Part shown: one piece after another, positions 18,229-27,184 of the stretch
Numbering within the stretch: position 1 is the first letter of the stretch
How the letters are laid out: the number at the start of each line of letters is the position of its first letter
From: a bacterium
GTDB taxonomy: Bacteria > Myxococcota > UBA727 > JAUIJE01
DNA: 64,000 nt
Direction: 5' to 3'
NCBI GenBank assembly: GCA_030431455.1
Contig: JAUIJE010000020.1
Location: 62,001 to 126,000 of the forward strand
Translations under genes and position numbers: made by a program
Notes under the pieces: generated by a model
The model's input: the letters and a program-made list of their open reading frames with translations, nothing else
Database searches by the model: none
Told to the model about the DNA's origin: nothing

Positions 18229-18615
18229 CTACCCGAGGCACGCTTCGGTGTGGGAGCTCTCCAACTGTGCACAGCTGTCCACGGACAGCTCGAGCTGCTC
18301 CACGTTGCACTGCTCGTCGTAGTAAAAGAGGATGGTCTCCGTCGCGTCGTCGATGTCGTCCGGGCAGTCGCAGGCGGTCTTGGTGTTGACCAGGCGCCAC
18401 GTCTCGCGGAACGCGGCGTCGCATTCGGCGCAGTCGGCGGCGTTCTGGATGCGCTCGTGTTCGCACACGGTGTCCGGGTCCATGCCCCCGGTCTCGCCGG
18501 TGTCGGGGTTGTAGCCTTGCTGGGCGATGACCATGCGGGCGGCGTGGCAGCGGTCCGCGCAGGGGTAGCCACACCCGGCGGCGACGAAGAGCGAAAGGGC
18601 GATCACAAAGCGCAT
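18229..18615 (-). CDS. Cys-rich lipoprotein
   Basis: 128 residues with a lipoprotein signal (RFVIALSLFVAAGC, Cys at about 15). The mature part has 11 or so Cys, in patterns such as CGYPCADRC, CEHERIQNAADCAEC and CDCPDD, suggesting several disulfides. The AGGAG site lies 7 nt before the ATG at 18615, so this start is preferred to one two codons upstream. Function unknown; small disulfide-rich lipoproteins are common in myxobacterial envelopes. Convergent with the MscS gene. Confidence 0.75.
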   Translation of the reverse strand: MRFVIALSLFVAAGCGYPCADRCHAARMVIAQQGYNPDTGETGGMDPDTVCEHERIQNAADCAECDAAFRETWRLVNTKTACDCPDDIDDATETILFYYDEQCNVEQLELSVDSCAQLESSHTEACLG

Positions 18616-18702
18616 GGTCATTCTCCTGGGTTTGACAGGCCATGCGTGCGGCCCCCGAACGTTTCCCAGGATCTGGTGCTGGCCGGGGGTGTTCACCCCG
18701 GC

Positions 18703-19185
18703 TTAGACATCGAAGGGCACGGGGGTGATGTTGCCCCGCCGGTGGCCGTCGGAAATGGTGTCGGCCTCGGAGAGATCGTCCTCTTCGGGAAACATGCTGC
18801 GCACGATTTCCGCCATCAACGGCAAGGCCCACGACTCGAGGGCGTCGAAGGCCGCGGTGGCGGTGGCGAGGTCGGGCTCGTGCCGTTTGAACACCCGGCG
18901 CACCACCGGCATGTACGAAAACATGCTGATCATGAGCGCGGGCTCGGACAGGCCGGTCATCTTGCGCAGCTGGGCGAGGTCGAGCACCAACCGGAACAGC
19001 GCGGCTTTGCCCTGTCCGTTGAGCACGCGCTCGAGGGCGTCGATGACGTTGAGGATGCTCGCCTTGCGCGCCTCGGGATCGATGTTGGCGTACTCGGGGG
19101 CGAGCAGCGTGGTCTGGGCGCGGATGGCCACCGCGATCTCATCTTTGTGGGCTTTGACCAGCCGGCGGGCGTCTTCGATGCTCAT
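18703..19185 (-). CDS. Hypothetical helical protein downstream of an NtrC-like regulator
   Basis: 160 residues, soluble and helical, no recognised family. ATG 19185 lies 2 nt after the regulator stop, so it is likely in the same operon and may be its partner or target. A hydrophobic central part (AALFRLVLDLAQLRKMTGLSEPALMISMFSYMP) and an acidic C-terminus (EEDDLSEADTI) are the main visible traits. Confidence 0.65.
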   Translation of the reverse strand: MSIEDARRLVKAHKDEIAVAIRAQTTLLAPEYANIDPEARKASILNVIDALERVLNGQGKAALFRLVLDLAQLRKMTGLSEPALMISMFSYMPVVRRVFKRHEPDLATATAAFDALESWALPLMAEIVRSMFPEEDDLSEADTISDGHRRGNITPVPFDV

Positions 19186-19187
19186 GC

Positions 19188-20591
19188 TCAGTCGTCGGGG
19201 GCGTCTTTGTCCTCAGCGGGGTCTTTGTCGTCGCGCCCCAGTCGACGATACAGCGTTCGCAAGGAGATCCCCAGAAGCTTGGCGGTGAGCTTCTTGTCCC
19301 CCCGGGTGTGGCGCAAGGTCGCGTCGATCGCGGCCCGCTCGAGCTGCTCCATGGTCGAGCCCACGCGAAACTGCAGCGTCTCGTGGCTGCGCGGCGCCCC
19401 CCCCACCTGGTCGGCGATCTGTTCGGGGAGGTCGTCCAGGCCCAACGTGTCCGACGGGCAGAGCACCACCGCGCGCTCGAGCACGTTCTCCAGTTCGCGC
19501 ACGTTGCCCGGCCAGGGCCACGCGCACAGGGCTTCCATCGCTTTTTGTTCGATGTGGCGCACGGTCTTGTCGTGCCGGCCGGCGTAGGTTTTTAAGAACG
19601 CGGTCGCGAGCAGGGGCACGTCCTCGGCCCGGTCGCGCAACGGGGGCATGTCGATGTGGATGACGTCGAGCTTGTAGAACAGGTCCTCGCGGAACGCCCC
19701 CGACGCGACCGCTTCTTTGAGGTCCGCGTCGCTCGCCGCCACCACCCGCACGTCGACGGTGACCGGGGCTTGGCCCCCCTCGGGCTCGAGTTGGCCCGAC
19801 TGGAGCACCCGCAACAAACGCACCTGGGCGCTGGGCGGGATCGCGCCGACCTCGTCGAGAAACAGCGTGCCTTGGTCCGCGCGTTGGATCTGGCCCGGGC
19901 GCAGCTCGTCCCCGTCCACCCGACCGAACAGCTCGGTCTCGAGGATGCTGCTCGGCAACGCCGCGCAGTTGACGACGACAAACGGGCCGTCTTGTCGCCG
20001 GGACAGGTTGTGAATGGCCCGGGCGCAGACCTCTTTGCCGGTGCCCGACTCCCCCGCGAGCAGGATCGACGCGGCCGATGGCGCCACCTGCTCGACGGTG
20101 GCGCGCAGCTTTCGCATCGCGGGGCTTTGCCCGATGACGTCGCCGGTGCTGGCCGCGGCGAGCAAGCGCTCCTTGAGTTCGCGGTTCTCGACGACGAGGG
20201 CGCGGCGCTCGAGCACCCGGTCGATGCACGCGAGCAGCTCGCTGCGCTTGACCGGTTTGCTCACAAAGTCGTAGGCGCCTTCGCGCATGGCTTGCACGGC
20301 GTTCTCGACGGTGCCGTAGGCGGTCATCACCACCACATCGACCTCCGGGCGCACGGTCTTGACCGCCCGCAGCAGCTCCTGGCCGTCCATGCGCGGCATC
20401 ACCAAGTCGGTGAGCACCACCGTGACCGGCTCCCGGCGCACCAGGTCGAGGGCTTCGGCCCCATCGTCGGCGGTGCTCACGTCGTAACCGGCTCGCTCGA
20501 AGATGCGCCGCAGGCTGTCCCGGTGGGACGGCTCGTCGTCCACCACCAGGATGTGCGGGGTCTGGGACACCGGGGCCGATTCGCTGTTCAC
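19188..20591 (-). CDS. NtrC-family response regulator lacking the GAFTGA loop
   Basis: About 467 residues from GTG 20591 (a GTG at 20570 is also possible). Order: receiver domain (ILVVDDEPSHRD, phospho-acceptor Asp about 62 in TDLVMPRMDG, Lys in VSKPVK), AAA+ domain (Walker A GESGTGKE, Walker B GTLFLDEVG, FREDLFYKL), then a Fis-type helix-turn-helix (DKKLTAKLLGISLRTLYRRL). Where NtrC has HEKGAFTGA, this protein reads ELFGRVDGDELRPGQIQRA: the sigma-54 contact motif is absent and the segment is several residues shorter. Family members without GAFTGA (for example Rhodobacter NtrC, TyrR) work without sigma-54, so this may too. Divergent from a diguanylate cyclase gene; no histidine kinase is adjacent. 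Confidence 0.88.
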   Translation of the reverse strand: MNSESAPVSQTPHILVVDDEPSHRDSLRRIFERAGYDVSTADDGAEALDLVRREPVTVVLTDLVMPRMDGQELLRAVKTVRPEVDVVVMTAYGTVENAVQAMREGAYDFVSKPVKRSELLACIDRVLERRALVVENRELKERLLAAASTGDVIGQSPAMRKLRATVEQVAPSAASILLAGESGTGKEVCARAIHNLSRRQDGPFVVVNCAALPSSILETELFGRVDGDELRPGQIQRADQGTLFLDEVGAIPPSAQVRLLRVLQSGQLEPEGGQAPVTVDVRVVAASDADLKEAVASGAFREDLFYKLDVIHIDMPPLRDRAEDVPLLATAFLKTYAGRHDKTVRHIEQKAMEALCAWPWPGNVRELENVLERAVVLCPSDTLGLDDLPEQIADQVGGAPRSHETLQFRVGSTMEQLERAAIDATLRHTRGDKKLTAKLLGISLRTLYRRLGRDDKDPAEDKDAPDD

Positions 20592-20634
20592 CGGCCAAAA
20601 CGGTACTACACTCGGGCCACGACCAGAGCCAAAC

Positions 20635-21939
20635 GTGGGACTCCGACTTCGCCTTTCATTGATCCTGTTCGGCACGCTGGGTGCCTCCTTCGCGCTGAGC
20701 TCGTTCTTCTTGGTGCAGTTGGAGATCGAGGCTGGCTTCTCCCGGGCCACCGGGCGCGTCGAGGCGTTGATGGAAGCGGTCGCGCCCGCCACCGCCAACT
20801 GGTTGGCCGAGGGGCGCGCCTCGGACATCGCCGCGTTGATGGACGGGCTCGAGCTGCGCGGCGAAGTGTTCGCGTTGCAGGATCTTTGGATCCTCGACGC
20901 GGGGGGCGCGGTCTTTTACAGCCTCCGCGATGAACAAGGTCGCCTCCCGGACAAAGCCTTCGTGCAACGCGCGGTGGCGGCCCGAGATTCCGTGACCGCC
21001 AAGGGCGCCGACCGCTCCTCGGGCCGGGTGTCGATGCCGCTGCAAACCGGCGGGCGCCGGGTGGGCACGATGATCGGCGAGCTGTCGCCCGAGATCGTGC
21101 GCGAGCGCGTGACCAATCGATTGGTGCGCATTCTCGTCGGGGTGGTGCTGGTCAGCTTGATCGGGTTTTTGGTCGCGTGGGGGGTGCTGTCGCGGTTTGT
21201 GATCCGGCCGCTCACCGAGCTGTTCAGCCTGGCCGAGAGCTGGCGGCAGGGGGACTTTTCGCCCCGGGCCCCGGTCCGGTACGGCGGTGAGATCGGGGTG
21301 CTCGCCGACGTGATGAACGCCGCGGCCGACGCGATCGAAAAAAACCGCGAGACCCTCGAGGAGGAAGTGCGGCGAAGGACCGCCGAGCTCGAGGAGGCCA
21401 ACGCCCGGCTCGAACACCTCGCGCTCACCGACGGGCTCACCGGGTTGTACAACCACCGGCACTTCCAAGAGGTGTTGGCCCAGGAGATCACCCGGCAGTC
21501 GCGGGCCCGCCGGCCCTTTGGCCTGGTGATGTGCGACGTCGACCACTTCAAGAACTACAACGACACCCACGGCCACCCCGCGGGCGACGTGGTGTTGCGC
21601 GAGCTGTCCCGCCTGTTCCTCGACAACATCCGCAGCTCCGACGTGGTGGCGCGCTACGGGGGCGAGGAGTTCGTGATCCTGTTCATCGAATCGACCCGCG
21701 CCGACGCCCGGGCCCGGGCCGACCAGCTGCGCGCGTTGATCGCGGCCCACGACTTTCCGCACAAGGACGAGCAGCCCCTGGGGTGCGTGAGCGTGTCCAT
21801 GGGCTTGGCGATGTGGCCCGACGACGGGGCCAGCGCAGAGACATTGCTGAAGGCCGCGGACGAAGCCCTGTACGAAAGCAAACGCCACGGCCGCAACCGG
21901 GTCACCGACGCCCGGCACGCGGACGGGGCCCCGGCGTGA
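20635..21939 (+). CDS. Membrane-bound HAMP-GGDEF diguanylate cyclase
   Basis: 434 residues from GTG 20635. Two TM helices bracket a periplasmic sensor of about 120 residues (first at SLILFGTLGASFALSSFFLV, second at ILVGVVLVSLIGFLVAWGVL). A HAMP segment (IRPLTELFSLAESW) and a coiled-coil (RETLEEEVRRRTAELEEANARLEHL) lead to the GGDEF domain. The active site is intact, GGEEF at 342-346, with an RSSD inhibitory site five residues before it, so product inhibition by c-di-GMP is expected. It synthesises c-di-GMP from GTP. The stop overlaps the start of a DNA polymerase gene as GTGA. Start codons here and of the divergent regulator are only about 45-65 nt apart. Confidence 0.93.
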   Translation: MGLRLRLSLILFGTLGASFALSSFFLVQLEIEAGFSRATGRVEALMEAVAPATANWLAEGRASDIAALMDGLELRGEVFALQDLWILDAGGAVFYSLRDEQGRLPDKAFVQRAVAARDSVTAKGADRSSGRVSMPLQTGGRRVGTMIGELSPEIVRERVTNRLVRILVGVVLVSLIGFLVAWGVLSRFVIRPLTELFSLAESWRQGDFSPRAPVRYGGEIGVLADVMNAAADAIEKNRETLEEEVRRRTAELEEANARLEHLALTDGLTGLYNHRHFQEVLAQEITRQSRARRPFGLVMCDVDHFKNYNDTHGHPAGDVVLRELSRLFLDNIRSSDVVARYGGEEFVILFIESTRADARARADQLRALIAAHDFPHKDEQPLGCVSVSMGLAMWPDDGASAETLLKAADEALYESKRHGRNRVTDARHADGAPA

Positions 21940-23483
21940 CCGCGCCCCTGCCGCGCTACCTGTTCGCCCGGGGGGTGCTGCTGTGCCGCCTGACCCCCGA
22001 CGGCATCGCGCTGTCCGACGGGGCGCGGAGCTTCGAAGGCCCGTTGTCCACCCCCGGTCTGCTCGCCTTGCTCAGCGACGAGCGCCGGGTGGTGTGTTTT
22101 CGGGACGCCAAGCCCGCGATCAAAAATCTGCTCATCCACGGCCTGGTGGTCAAGCGCCCGGTGTGCCTGACCACCCTCGCGCGGCTGTGCGGCGACGAGC
22201 CCCCCGCGCCGGGGTCGGCCCCGAGCCTGTCCGAGCTGTCCCAGCGCACCGAGCGCGCCCGGCGCGAGGGCCAGCTCGGGGTCGCCCGGCTGGAGTGCCT
22301 GGTGCTCCCGGTGTTCGCCGCGCTCGAGCACCGCGGGCTGTACGTCGACGTCAAAGGCTGGAAGAAGCTCGTGCAGCAACATACCAAGGCCCGGGACCAC
22401 GCCCGCCAGGCGGTGTTCGACACGTTGGGGGACGCGGTGTCGCGCGATTTGTTCGGGGTGCCGGACCTCAATCTCGACGCCGACCAAGAGGTGAAGGCCG
22501 TGCTCGAGCGGGTGCTGGGCCACCCCCTCGACGACGTGGGCAAACACACCCTGCGCCGGCTCTCGCACCCGGTGACCGACGCCCTGCTCACCTACCGCGA
22601 GCACGCCAAGATCGTGAGCACCTACGGCGAGACCTTCCTTGGCCAGGTGCACTCCGATGGGCGCATCCGGTCGACGTTTGTGCCCCTGGGGGCCAGCACC
22701 GGGCGGGTGGCGAGCCGGGACCCCAACCTGCAAAACCTCCCGTCGGGGGAGGCGTTCCACCAATGTCTCTGTGCGCCGGAGGGCCGGAAGCTGATCACCG
22801 CGGATTACGCGACCTGCGAGCTGCGCATCCTCGCCGAGCTCAGCGGTGACGAAGCGTTCTTGGACGCGTTTTCCCGCGGAGAGGACCTGCACAGCGTCGT
22901 GGCCAGCCGCATGTTCGACACCGAGGTGAGCAAAGAGGTGCGGCCCGAGCTCCGGGCCCGGGCCAAGGCGATCAACTTCGGCCTGATGTACGGCATGGGG
23001 GCAGACGCATTGGGCCGCCAGGTGGGCGTGAGCCGGGCCCAGGCCGACGAACTGCTCGAGGCCTACTTCGCGGCCTTCCCCCGGGTGCGCCGCTACCTCG
23101 AGGACAGCGTCGAACGGGCGCTGCAAAAAGGCTACGCCGAGACCGTGCTCGGCCGGCGCCTGTCGTTCGACGCCGAGCAGCTGCAAAGCGACAACGCCCG
23201 GGGCGAGCTCAGCCGCATCGCCAAGAACATGCCCATTCAGGGCACGAGCGCGGACATGACCAAGCTGGCGATGGTGCGGGTGCACGAGACGTTGCGCGAC
23301 AAGTTCGTCGACGCGGGGTTGGTCAACACCATCCACGACGAGCTGGTGGTGGAGTGCGCCGCGGTCGACGCCGACACCGTGGGCGAAGTGGTGCGCGGCG
23401 AGATGGTGGCCGCCCACGAGACGCTATTGCGCCGGGTGCCCTGTGAGGTCGACGTGCACGTCGGCGATCACTGGATGCACTGA
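21936..23483 (+). CDS. Small family-A DNA polymerase with degenerate 3'-5' exonuclease region
   Basis: 515 residues from GTG 21936, against about 930 for full PolI. No 5'-3' nuclease domain. The first 130 residues are all that stands in the place of the proofreading domain and lack its catalytic acids: the expected DTM-type motif reads CLTTLAR and the preceding block is FRDAKPAIKNLL. The polymerase domain is complete: motif A DYATCELRIL (Asp290; common form DYSQIELR), motif B RARAKAINFGLMYG (Lys344), motif C VNTIHDELVV (Asp468, Glu469). It should be an active, non-proofreading DNA polymerase, perhaps for repair. Translationally coupled to a diguanylate cyclase, which is an odd pairing. Confidence 0.93.
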   Translation: MTAPLPRYLFARGVLLCRLTPDGIALSDGARSFEGPLSTPGLLALLSDERRVVCFRDAKPAIKNLLIHGLVVKRPVCLTTLARLCGDEPPAPGSAPSLSELSQRTERARREGQLGVARLECLVLPVFAALEHRGLYVDVKGWKKLVQQHTKARDHARQAVFDTLGDAVSRDLFGVPDLNLDADQEVKAVLERVLGHPLDDVGKHTLRRLSHPVTDALLTYREHAKIVSTYGETFLGQVHSDGRIRSTFVPLGASTGRVASRDPNLQNLPSGEAFHQCLCAPEGRKLITADYATCELRILAELSGDEAFLDAFSRGEDLHSVVASRMFDTEVSKEVRPELRARAKAINFGLMYGMGADALGRQVGVSRAQADELLEAYFAAFPRVRRYLEDSVERALQKGYAETVLGRRLSFDAEQLQSDNARGELSRIAKNMPIQGTSADMTKLAMVRVHETLRDKFVDAGLVNTIHDELVVECAAVDADTVGEVVRGEMVAAHETLLRRVPCEVDVHVGDHWMH

Positions 23484-23500
23484 GCCTGCGGCGTGACCGC

Positions 23501-24073
23501 TCAGCGCAAGCACCAGCCTTGCCAATGGGACTGGGTGGTGCGGGCGAGGTCGTTGTCGGGGGCCCAGCCGAAGCGGGCCTGGAGCCGGGGGTGATCGACC
23601 CAGTCACCGGCCACCCGGATGCCCGAGGCGAAGCGTCCCCACCGGCGGATTTCGTGCCCCGCGATCTCGAGCCACAGCCCTTGCCGCAGACCGAAGCGGA
23701 CCTGGACCAGTTGGCGCGGACGGCCGTGGGGCCCGACGAACAGCGCGACGCCGTTGTCGACGGTGCGCGCTTCGCTGGCGGGGTCTTGGCACCAGCGCTC
23801 GACCAGTTCTTGTTCGCGCGGGGTGAGCAGCTCGTGCGGGACGATGCCGCGGGGGAGGGGGAGCGGGCCGTGCGACGCCCGCCAGGCGGCGGAGAAGGAG
23901 CCGGGGGCGGGGGTCGGTTGGTAGGCGGCGATGAGCGCGGACATCGCCCAGGCCCAGAACAGAAGCAGGGTCGCGCTGACCAACACCGACTCGGGGCGCG
24001 CGCGGAGCGGGTCGATCTCATCGTACAGGGCGGCGGCTTCGTGACGGCTCGGACCGGTGGGCGTGTGGTTCAT
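23501..24073 (-). CDS. Single-TM hypothetical protein
   Basis: 190 residues, no recognised family. One membrane helix at about 33-51 (SVLVSATLLLFWAWAMSALIAAY) follows a short cytoplasmic N-terminus; the rest is outside, beta-rich and Trp/Arg-rich, ending RTTQSHWQGWCLR. It converges with the polymerase gene (17 nt between stops) and follows a lipoprotein gene by 91 nt on the same strand, so it may be the last gene of that operon. Confidence 0.68.
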   Translation of the reverse strand: MNHTPTGPSRHEAAALYDEIDPLRARPESVLVSATLLLFWAWAMSALIAAYQPTPAPGSFSAAWRASHGPLPLPRGIVPHELLTPREQELVERWCQDPASEARTVDNGVALFVGPHGRPRQLVQVRFGLRQGLWLEIAGHEIRRWGRFASGIRVAGDWVDHPRLQARFGWAPDNDLARTTQSHWQGWCLR

Positions 24074-24164
24074 GGGGGAAAAACCTCGGCGGGCGGGCGA
24101 CGATTCCAATCGCGCGGTGTTGTCCCCGATCCATCGGCACGGGCCCCGGGACCCCGAAGCGAGT

Positions 24165-25004
24165 TCAGTCGAAGGGGCGGAACTTCGAGAGCTCTTCGTT
24201 CTCCACCGCCTCGATGACGCGGTCGCACCCGTCGTTGTCGCCGATGCGGATCTCGTCGAACCAGTTGAGCTTCGGCTCGGGGTGTTTTTGTTGGGGGTAG
24301 CCCTGCAGCACGGGCTGATCGCCGGCGCGGCCGATGATGGTCTGTTCGAAGCTGGTGGTGTTGAGGCCGAAGATGTGGTCGGGACCCTGGACCACCCCCT
24401 CGAGGCGGGTCTTCTTCCGCTGCACAAAATAGAACTCGCCGGTCACGATCCCCTCCACCACGGTGATGGTCATGCCCGGGTGATCGTCATCGTCCGTGTC
24501 CACAATGTGACTGGCGTGGGGCTCCTCCAGGGCTTGCTGGTCGTCCTCCGGGAGGGCGTCATCCCAAGGGTCGTCCATGTTGGCCAGGCCCCACAACTCC
24601 AGGTGCCCCTCGACGTCGTAGAACCCATCTTCGTCGCGAATTTCAATCGAACGCGGGACCTGCGCCTCGAGCGCGCGCCAGCTCGACGCCGGCAGCTCGG
24701 ACACGCTGTTCTGCGACTTGATCTCGCCCCCGCAGACCTGGTGCACCTGGGTGTAGGTCCCCGCGCCCTCGTCGTAGGTGCGCGTGACCAACACGTAGGT
24801 GTCGCCGCCGCCCTCCTGGGGCCCGATGATGGGCAGGTCCGTGACCGTGGTGATGCTCATCTTGAGCGCAAACGTGCCCGCGAGCTCGCCCGGGCCCACC
24901 GGGACCGCCTCGACCCCGATGTCGTCGTCGTAATAAGGCTCCGGTCCCGGGCACCCGCCCGCCGCCGCCATCGCCACCGCCAACATGCCTGCACGCCACT
25001 TCAC
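24165..25004 (-). CDS. Lipoprotein at the end of the GH3 operon
   Basis: 279 residues from GTG 25004, with an AGGTGA ribosome-binding-like stretch 5 nt upstream. Lipoprotein signal: WRAGMLAVAMAAAGGC. The mature protein is acidic and beta-rich, with pieces such as TYVLVTRTYDEGAGTYTQVH; no family recognised. The start is only 4 nt after the GH3 stop, so it is almost certainly in the same transcript and may be an outer-envelope partner of the lipid pathway encoded upstream. Confidence 0.75.
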   Translation of the reverse strand: MKWRAGMLAVAMAAAGGCPGPEPYYDDDIGVEAVPVGPGELAGTFALKMSITTVTDLPIIGPQEGGGDTYVLVTRTYDEGAGTYTQVHQVCGGEIKSQNSVSELPASSWRALEAQVPRSIEIRDEDGFYDVEGHLELWGLANMDDPWDDALPEDDQQALEEPHASHIVDTDDDDHPGMTITVVEGIVTGEFYFVQRKKTRLEGVVQGPDHIFGLNTTSFEQTIIGRAGDQPVLQGYPQQKHPEPKLNWFDEIRIGDNDGCDRVIEAVENEELSKFRPFD

Positions 25005-25008
25005 GTCG

Positions 25009-26526
25009 TCACCTCGCTTCCTCGACGCTAACACGCCGCGGCACCGGCGGCTGCACCCGCACCCGGCACAGCGGGCCGGGCTTGAGGTCGCCGAGTTTGC
25101 CGCCGCTTTGCACCCAGGCCTCGCGCACCACCCGACCGGGGTCGTCGCACACCGCCACGGTACACGCCGAAAGTTGCCCCAAGCGCCGGGCCAGCCCGTA
25201 GTGGTGGGCGCGGGCCAGCGCGTCGTCGACGTCCCCGGCCCGGCCGGCGAAGGCCGCGTCCCGGGTGAGCAGCACATACCCGTCCTCGCCCACCCGGGGC
25301 GCGAACACCCCCTCGACGCCCAGGCCCCGCAACACCTCGGCCGCGAACTGCTCCGAGAGCTTCTCGCCCACCAGGTCCACCCGCCGATCGGTGCGGCCCA
25401 CAAAGTCGAGCCCGCAGGTCTGGCCAAAACGGCCGGTGGCGCGCACCCGATCGCCCGTGCGGTACCGCAAAAGACCGCCCGGCTGGGTGAGCACCACCTC
25501 GTAGGCGGTCTCGTCCTTCGCCCGCCACAGGGGGTGTACCTCCCCGGCCTCGTCGAGCAGCTCGAGCACCACCTGGTCGAGACAGGGCACCTGGCCGGGG
25601 CCCTGGGTGAGCGCGGGCACCGTCACCGGCCCCTCGGTGAGCAAGAGCCCTTTGCCCTGCACCACCGCGTGCGGAAACCACCCCCGCAATGTCTCTGCCC
25701 CCGACTGGGCAAAGCCCCGGTCCCAACAGGACACCAGGCGCAGCTGAGGCCACAGCTTTGTCCCGTCCCCGTCCGCCACCGCCCGCAGGGCGGCCTCGAC
25801 GAGGGCCGGCCGCGCCTTGTGTTCGTCGCGCATGGCCCGGGCCACCGCCTCGGGCGCGGCCCGGGCCACGTCGAGCACGGAGAGCAAAAAGGTCGGGCTC
25901 CACACGCTCACGATCTCGAGCTTACGCGCGGCGAGCAGGGCCGCGGCGGTGCGCGGCATGAAGCGGTCGGGGTCGGTCTCCCGCTCGATGCCGCGGGGCA
26001 TCACGAACAGCGGCCCGAGCAGCACCCGAAACAGCCCCGACATATAGGCGCGGTCGTCGTCGAGCCCCTGGTCGGCCACCGCGGGGGAGATGGAAAAATA
26101 AAACCGCGCAGACGAAAAGCCCGGCCCGTGCCGCACGATGTCGTCCACCCACACCGCGAACATCGCGCGAAAGGTGGCGAGCAGGGCGCGGTTGTAGGGA
26201 ATGTATTTTTTGGTGCCCGAGCTCCCCGAGGTCGGTTCCCACGCGCGCACCCGGCCCGGACACAATGCGTCTGCATCTCCCTGTTGCTGCGCGGCCGCGT
26301 AGGGGGCGACATCGTCCCAGGTGGCGAGGGGACAAGACTTCGCGAACTGTTCGTAGGAGGAAAAACCCACGCCTTTGTCGCGTGCGTACTGCGTGCGGGC
26401 CGCGGCCTGTCCGATGCGCTGGAGGACCGCGCGCTGGGCCTTTTCGGGGGCGGCGAGGGCGCGGGCTCGACGACGACGGGCCGGCCAGAGCACCGGCAGG
26501 AGCAGGGGGGCGAGATGCCCTAACAC
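25009..26526 (-). CDS. GH3-type acyl-adenylate-forming ligase
   Basis: 505 residues from GTG 26526. GH3 enzymes activate a carboxylic acid with ATP and join it to an amino acid or other amine. The ATP-binding motif SGSSGTKKYIPYN is a near-exact match to the GH3 motif, and later blocks YRTGDRVR (the Y-R/K-x-GD adenylation motif) and FVGRTDRRVDLVGEKLSE agree. In plants GH3 proteins conjugate auxin or jasmonate; bacterial homologues are poorly studied. Neighbours are a fatty-acid/sterol-type hydroxylase and a hexapeptide acyltransferase, so an acyl or sterol-like acid may be the substrate; inference. Confidence 0.9.
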   Translation of the reverse strand: MLGHLAPLLLPVLWPARRRRARALAAPEKAQRAVLQRIGQAAARTQYARDKGVGFSSYEQFAKSCPLATWDDVAPYAAAQQQGDADALCPGRVRAWEPTSGSSGTKKYIPYNRALLATFRAMFAVWVDDIVRHGPGFSSARFYFSISPAVADQGLDDDRAYMSGLFRVLLGPLFVMPRGIERETDPDRFMPRTAAALLAARKLEIVSVWSPTFLLSVLDVARAAPEAVARAMRDEHKARPALVEAALRAVADGDGTKLWPQLRLVSCWDRGFAQSGAETLRGWFPHAVVQGKGLLLTEGPVTVPALTQGPGQVPCLDQVVLELLDEAGEVHPLWRAKDETAYEVVLTQPGGLLRYRTGDRVRATGRFGQTCGLDFVGRTDRRVDLVGEKLSEQFAAEVLRGLGVEGVFAPRVGEDGYVLLTRDAAFAGRAGDVDDALARAHHYGLARRLGQLSACTVAVCDDPGRVVREAWVQSGGKLGDLKPGPLCRVRVQPPVPRRVSVEEAR

Positions 26527-26539
26527 CGTCGTGCCTTGG

Positions 26540-27184
26540 TCACGGGGCGGTGGCGCGCGGGGCGTATTTCTCGCGGGCCTTGACGTGGGTGCGGGGGTAG
26601 AGCACGGACCCGCCCTCGATCTCGGCGTCGGGGCCGATGACCACCCCCGGCCCGATCCGGGCCCCGGCCCCGATGAACGCGCGGTCGCCGATCTCGATGC
26701 GTTTGACGTAGAGCAGGATGTTCTTGCGGGTGCGCTTGACCAGGTGGCCGGACATGCCCGCGTCGTAGCCCATGACCACCTCGTCGCCGATGTCGAGCAG
26801 CGAGCGGTCCCCGAGGTGAAAACGCGGGGTCCAGTACACCCGCTGGCCAATGCGGCTGCCCCACAGGCGCAGCCACGCGGAGAACAGCCCGGGCACGATG
26901 CGCAGGGCCTCCTCCAAAAACGGAAACGCAATGTAAATGAGTTGGATCTGGTGTCCGCCCCACCACGACGAATACTTGTCGCCCACGAGGTGGCTCGGCC
27001 CTTCGCGCAGGGGGTGAAAGTGATTGTGCACCTTGAACGCCACCGGGGGCACCCCGTAGAGCAACAACAGCCCGGCCACGACGAACGCCGGGGAGCCTGA
27101 GGTCACAAACAGCATGAAGAACGCGGCCGCCCCCCCGATGACGGTGGCGGGGAACAGCGACAGGAGCAGGGACAGCGGGGTCAC
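26540..27184 (-). CDS. Membrane-associated left-handed beta-helix (hexapeptide) acyltransferase-like protein
   Basis: 214 residues from GTG 27184, which overlaps the hydroxylase stop as GTGA. N-terminal hydrophobic helices (about 3-50) are followed from residue 120 by hexapeptide repeats, for example LGDRSLLDIGDEVVMG, IEIGDRAFIGAGARIGPGVVIGPDAEIEGGSVL. That pattern forms the left-handed beta-helix of many acyl- and acetyltransferases. The catalytic His is not certain. With a membrane anchor and lipid-type neighbours it is a candidate acyltransferase acting on a lipid. Confidence 0.82.
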   Translation of the reverse strand: MTPLSLLLSLFPATVIGGAAAFFMLFVTSGSPAFVVAGLLLLYGVPPVAFKVHNHFHPLREGPSHLVGDKYSSWWGGHQIQLIYIAFPFLEEALRIVPGLFSAWLRLWGSRIGQRVYWTPRFHLGDRSLLDIGDEVVMGYDAGMSGHLVKRTRKNILLYVKRIEIGDRAFIGAGARIGPGVVIGPDAEIEGGSVLYPRTHVKAREKYAPRATAP

